NCBI GenBank assembly: GCA_964406705.1
Contig: CAYOSS010000005.1
Coordinates: forward strand, 1 to 39,426
DNA from: CAZRRV01 sp964406705
GTDB lineage: Bacteria > Bacillota > Clostridia > Oscillospirales > Acutalibacteraceae
DNA length: 39,426 nt
Direction of reading: 5' to 3'
Position numbers and translations under genes: made by a program
Shown here: in pieces, positions 37,925 through 39,426 of the stretch
Layout of the letters: every line of letters starts with the position of its first letter
Numbering within the stretch: position 1 is the first letter of the stretch
The notes under the pieces: model-generated
Told to the model about the DNA's origin: nothing
The model's input: only the letters and a program-made list of their open reading frames with translations
The model's database searches: none

Positions 37925-39426
37925 ATGGCGAACGAGCTGGCGAAAGTTTATTCCCCCCGGGACACCGAGGATAAAATATACGGCTTTTGGGAAAAGGGCG
38001 GGTATTTCCACGCCGACCGTAATTCCGGCAAGAAGCCGTTTACCGTGGTGATGCCCCCGCCCAATATCACCGGGCAGCTGCACATGGGGCACGCGCTGGA
38101 CGAGACGCTGCAGGATATCTTAGTGCGTTACCGCCGCATGCAGGGGTACGAGGCGCTTTGGGTCCCGGGGACGGACCACGCCTCAATAGCTACCGAGGCC
38201 AAGATAGTCGAGGCGATGCGCGAGGAGGGGCTCACCAAAGAGCGGATAGGCCGCGAGGCGTTCCTGAAGCGCGCCTGGGAGTGGAAGAAGACTTACGGCG
38301 GGAGGATCACCTCACAGATACGGAAGCTCGGCTGCTCCTGCGACTGGGAGCGGGAGCGGTTCACCCTTGACGAGGGCTGCTCTAAGGCGGTGCGCGAGGT
38401 GTTTTGCCGCCTGTACGAGAAGGGGCTCATTTACCGGGGCAACCGCATTGTCAACTGGTGCCCCCGTTGCCGCACCACCATATCCGACGCCGAGGTGGAG
38501 TACGCCGAGCGGGAGGGGTGCTTCTGGCACCTGCGCTACCCGTTGACCGATGGGAGCGGCTATATTGAGCTCGCCACCACCCGCCCCGAGACGCTGCTCG
38601 GGGATACCGCCGTCGCCGTCCACCCGGACGACCCGCGCTACTCCTCATTGGTGGGCAAGACCGTCCGCCTGCCGCTTGTGGGCAGGGAGATCCCCATTGT
38701 GGCGGACAGCTACGTAGACCCGGAGTTCGGCACCGGCGCGGTGAAGATCACCCCCGCGCACGACCCCAACGACTTCGAGGTGGGTCTGCGGCACAATCTC
38801 CCCGTGATAAACGTTATGACCGACGACGCCCGGATAGTCGAGGATTACCCCAGGTACGCCGGGCTCGACCGCTACGACGCCCGCCGCGCCATAGTGGAGG
38901 ACTTGGAGACGGAAGGCTTCCTGGTCCGCACCGAGAAAATGACCCACAACGTGGGCGCGTGCTACCGCTGCGGGACGGTCGTGGAGCCGAGGGTATCTCT
39001 GCAGTGGTTCGTCAGGATGAAGCCCCTCGCCGAGCCCGCCATAAAGGCCGTGGAAAACGGCGAGATCAGGATGATCCCCGCCCGCTTCGAGAAGACCTAC
39101 TATAACTGGATGCGCAACATCAAGGACTGGTGCGTCTCCCGGCAGCTCTGGTGGGGGCACCGTGTTCCCGCCTGGTACTGCGCCGACTGCGGCGGGGTGA
39201 CCGTCGCGCGGGAGGACCCGACCCGGTGCCGGGAGTGCGGGAGCGCCAACATCCGCCGCGACGGGGATACCCTCGACACCTGGTTCTCTTCGGCGCTCTG
39301 GCCCTTCTCCGCGCTCGGCTGGCCGGACGAGAGTAACCCGGATTACGCCAAGTTCTACCCCACGAGCGCGCTCGTGACGGGCTTCGACATTATTTTCTTC
39401 TGGGTTTCGCGGATGATCTTCTCCGG
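37925..39426 (+). CDS. valS: Valyl-tRNA synthetase, N-terminal 500 residues (cut by window edge)
   Basis: Charges tRNA-Val. The class I signature H-M-G-H is at 53-56 within P-P-P-N-I-T-G-Q-L-H. The zinc-binding C-P-R-C is in N-W-C-P-R-C-R-T-T-I-S-D-A-E-V-E. The editing domain has T-T-R-P-E-T-L-L-G-D-T-A-V-A. A second C-x-x-C pair set (Y-C-A-D-C-G and C-R-E-C-G) lies near 420-440. The KMSKS loop would be beyond the window. The start at 37925 has GGAGG 8 bases upstream; an ATG at 37910 is in frame but too close to its ribosome site. It lies 21 bp after clpE. Confidence 0.96.
   Translation, partial: MANELAKVYSPRDTEDKIYGFWEKGGYFHADRNSGKKPFTVVMPPPNITGQLHMGHALDETLQDILVRYRRMQGYEALWVPGTDHASIATEAKIVEAMREEGLTKERIGREAFLKRAWEWKKTYGGRITSQIRKLGCSCDWERERFTLDEGCSKAVREVFCRLYEKGLIYRGNRIVNWCPRCRTTISDAEVEYAEREGCFWHLRYPLTDGSGYIELATTRPETLLGDTAVAVHPDDPRYSSLVGKTVRLPLVGREIPIVADSYVDPEFGTGAVKITPAHDPNDFEVGLRHNLPVINVMTDDARIVEDYPRYAGLDRYDARRAIVEDLETEGFLVRTEKMTHNVGACYRCGTVVEPRVSLQWFVRMKPLAEPAIKAVENGEIRMIPARFEKTYYNWMRNIKDWCVSRQLWWGHRVPAWYCADCGGVTVAREDPTRCRECGSANIRRDGDTLDTWFSSALWPFSALGWPDESNPDYAKFYPTSALVTGFDIIFFWVSRMIFS

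Overview
The window is GC-rich, densely packed bacterial chromosome, most likely from a Clostridia-type Firmicute (gut Oscillospirales or a relative; this placement is inference). Supporting signs are an energy-coupling-factor transporter module, a TPP-riboswitch-controlled ThiT, a zinc-finger ClpE, a CvpA protein, the ffh-rpsP-khpA-rimM-trmD order, strong Shine-Dalgarno sites with some TTG/GTG starts, and sigma-A promoters with 17-18 bp spacers.

Positions 1-7170 form an accessory region for the cell surface that carries several apparent ON/OFF switches. On the minus strand lie a glycosyltransferase start, a LicC-type phosphocholine cytidylyltransferase and a frameshifted LicD. Immediately upstream is a 137-bp segment bounded by two nearly identical 20-bp perfect palindromes. 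It contains a good promoter pointing AWAY from licD, and next to it is a small serine recombinase gene. This looks like an invertible promoter in the OFF orientation. Next comes a plus-strand operon of unknown function (coiled-coil membrane protein, TM2 protein, Sel1-repeat protein). Its promoter has a 14-C tract between -35 and -10, and two of its three genes carry single frameshifts. A repeat-rich gap follows. Last is a minus-strand fucosyltransferase-like gene with a 12-C tract inside the reading frame, currently in frame.

Positions 7200-18885 hold one long operon for branched-chain amino acids: leuA, leuC, leuD, leuB, ilvA, ridA, ilvB, ilvN, ilvC, ilvD and a terminal Lrp/AsnC regulator, all behind one promoter. 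RidA sits directly after IlvA, whose reactive enamine product it detoxifies. Positions 18925-19675 hold a TPP riboswitch with terminator and the thiamine S-component ThiT. After it come an unrecognised protein, a DtxR-family metal regulator with an iron-type ligand set, and a lipoprotein cyclophilin on the minus strand.

Positions 22480-26364 are a secretion and translation cluster (ffh, rpsP, khpA, rimM, trmD). trmD carries an unusual C-terminal tail of fourteen 11-residue repeats, and a related-looking 32-bp tandem repeat lies between khpA and rimM. Then come HPr (own promoter and terminator), ruvCAB with a methyltransferase, the ECF module ecfA1-ecfA2-ecfT (probable partner of ThiT), truA, a DUF5711-like membrane protein, cvpA, clpE and the start of valS, which runs off the right edge.

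Apart from the frameshifts in the first 4.5 kb, all recognised genes look intact. No tRNA, rRNA, CRISPR array or complete insertion sequence was seen.
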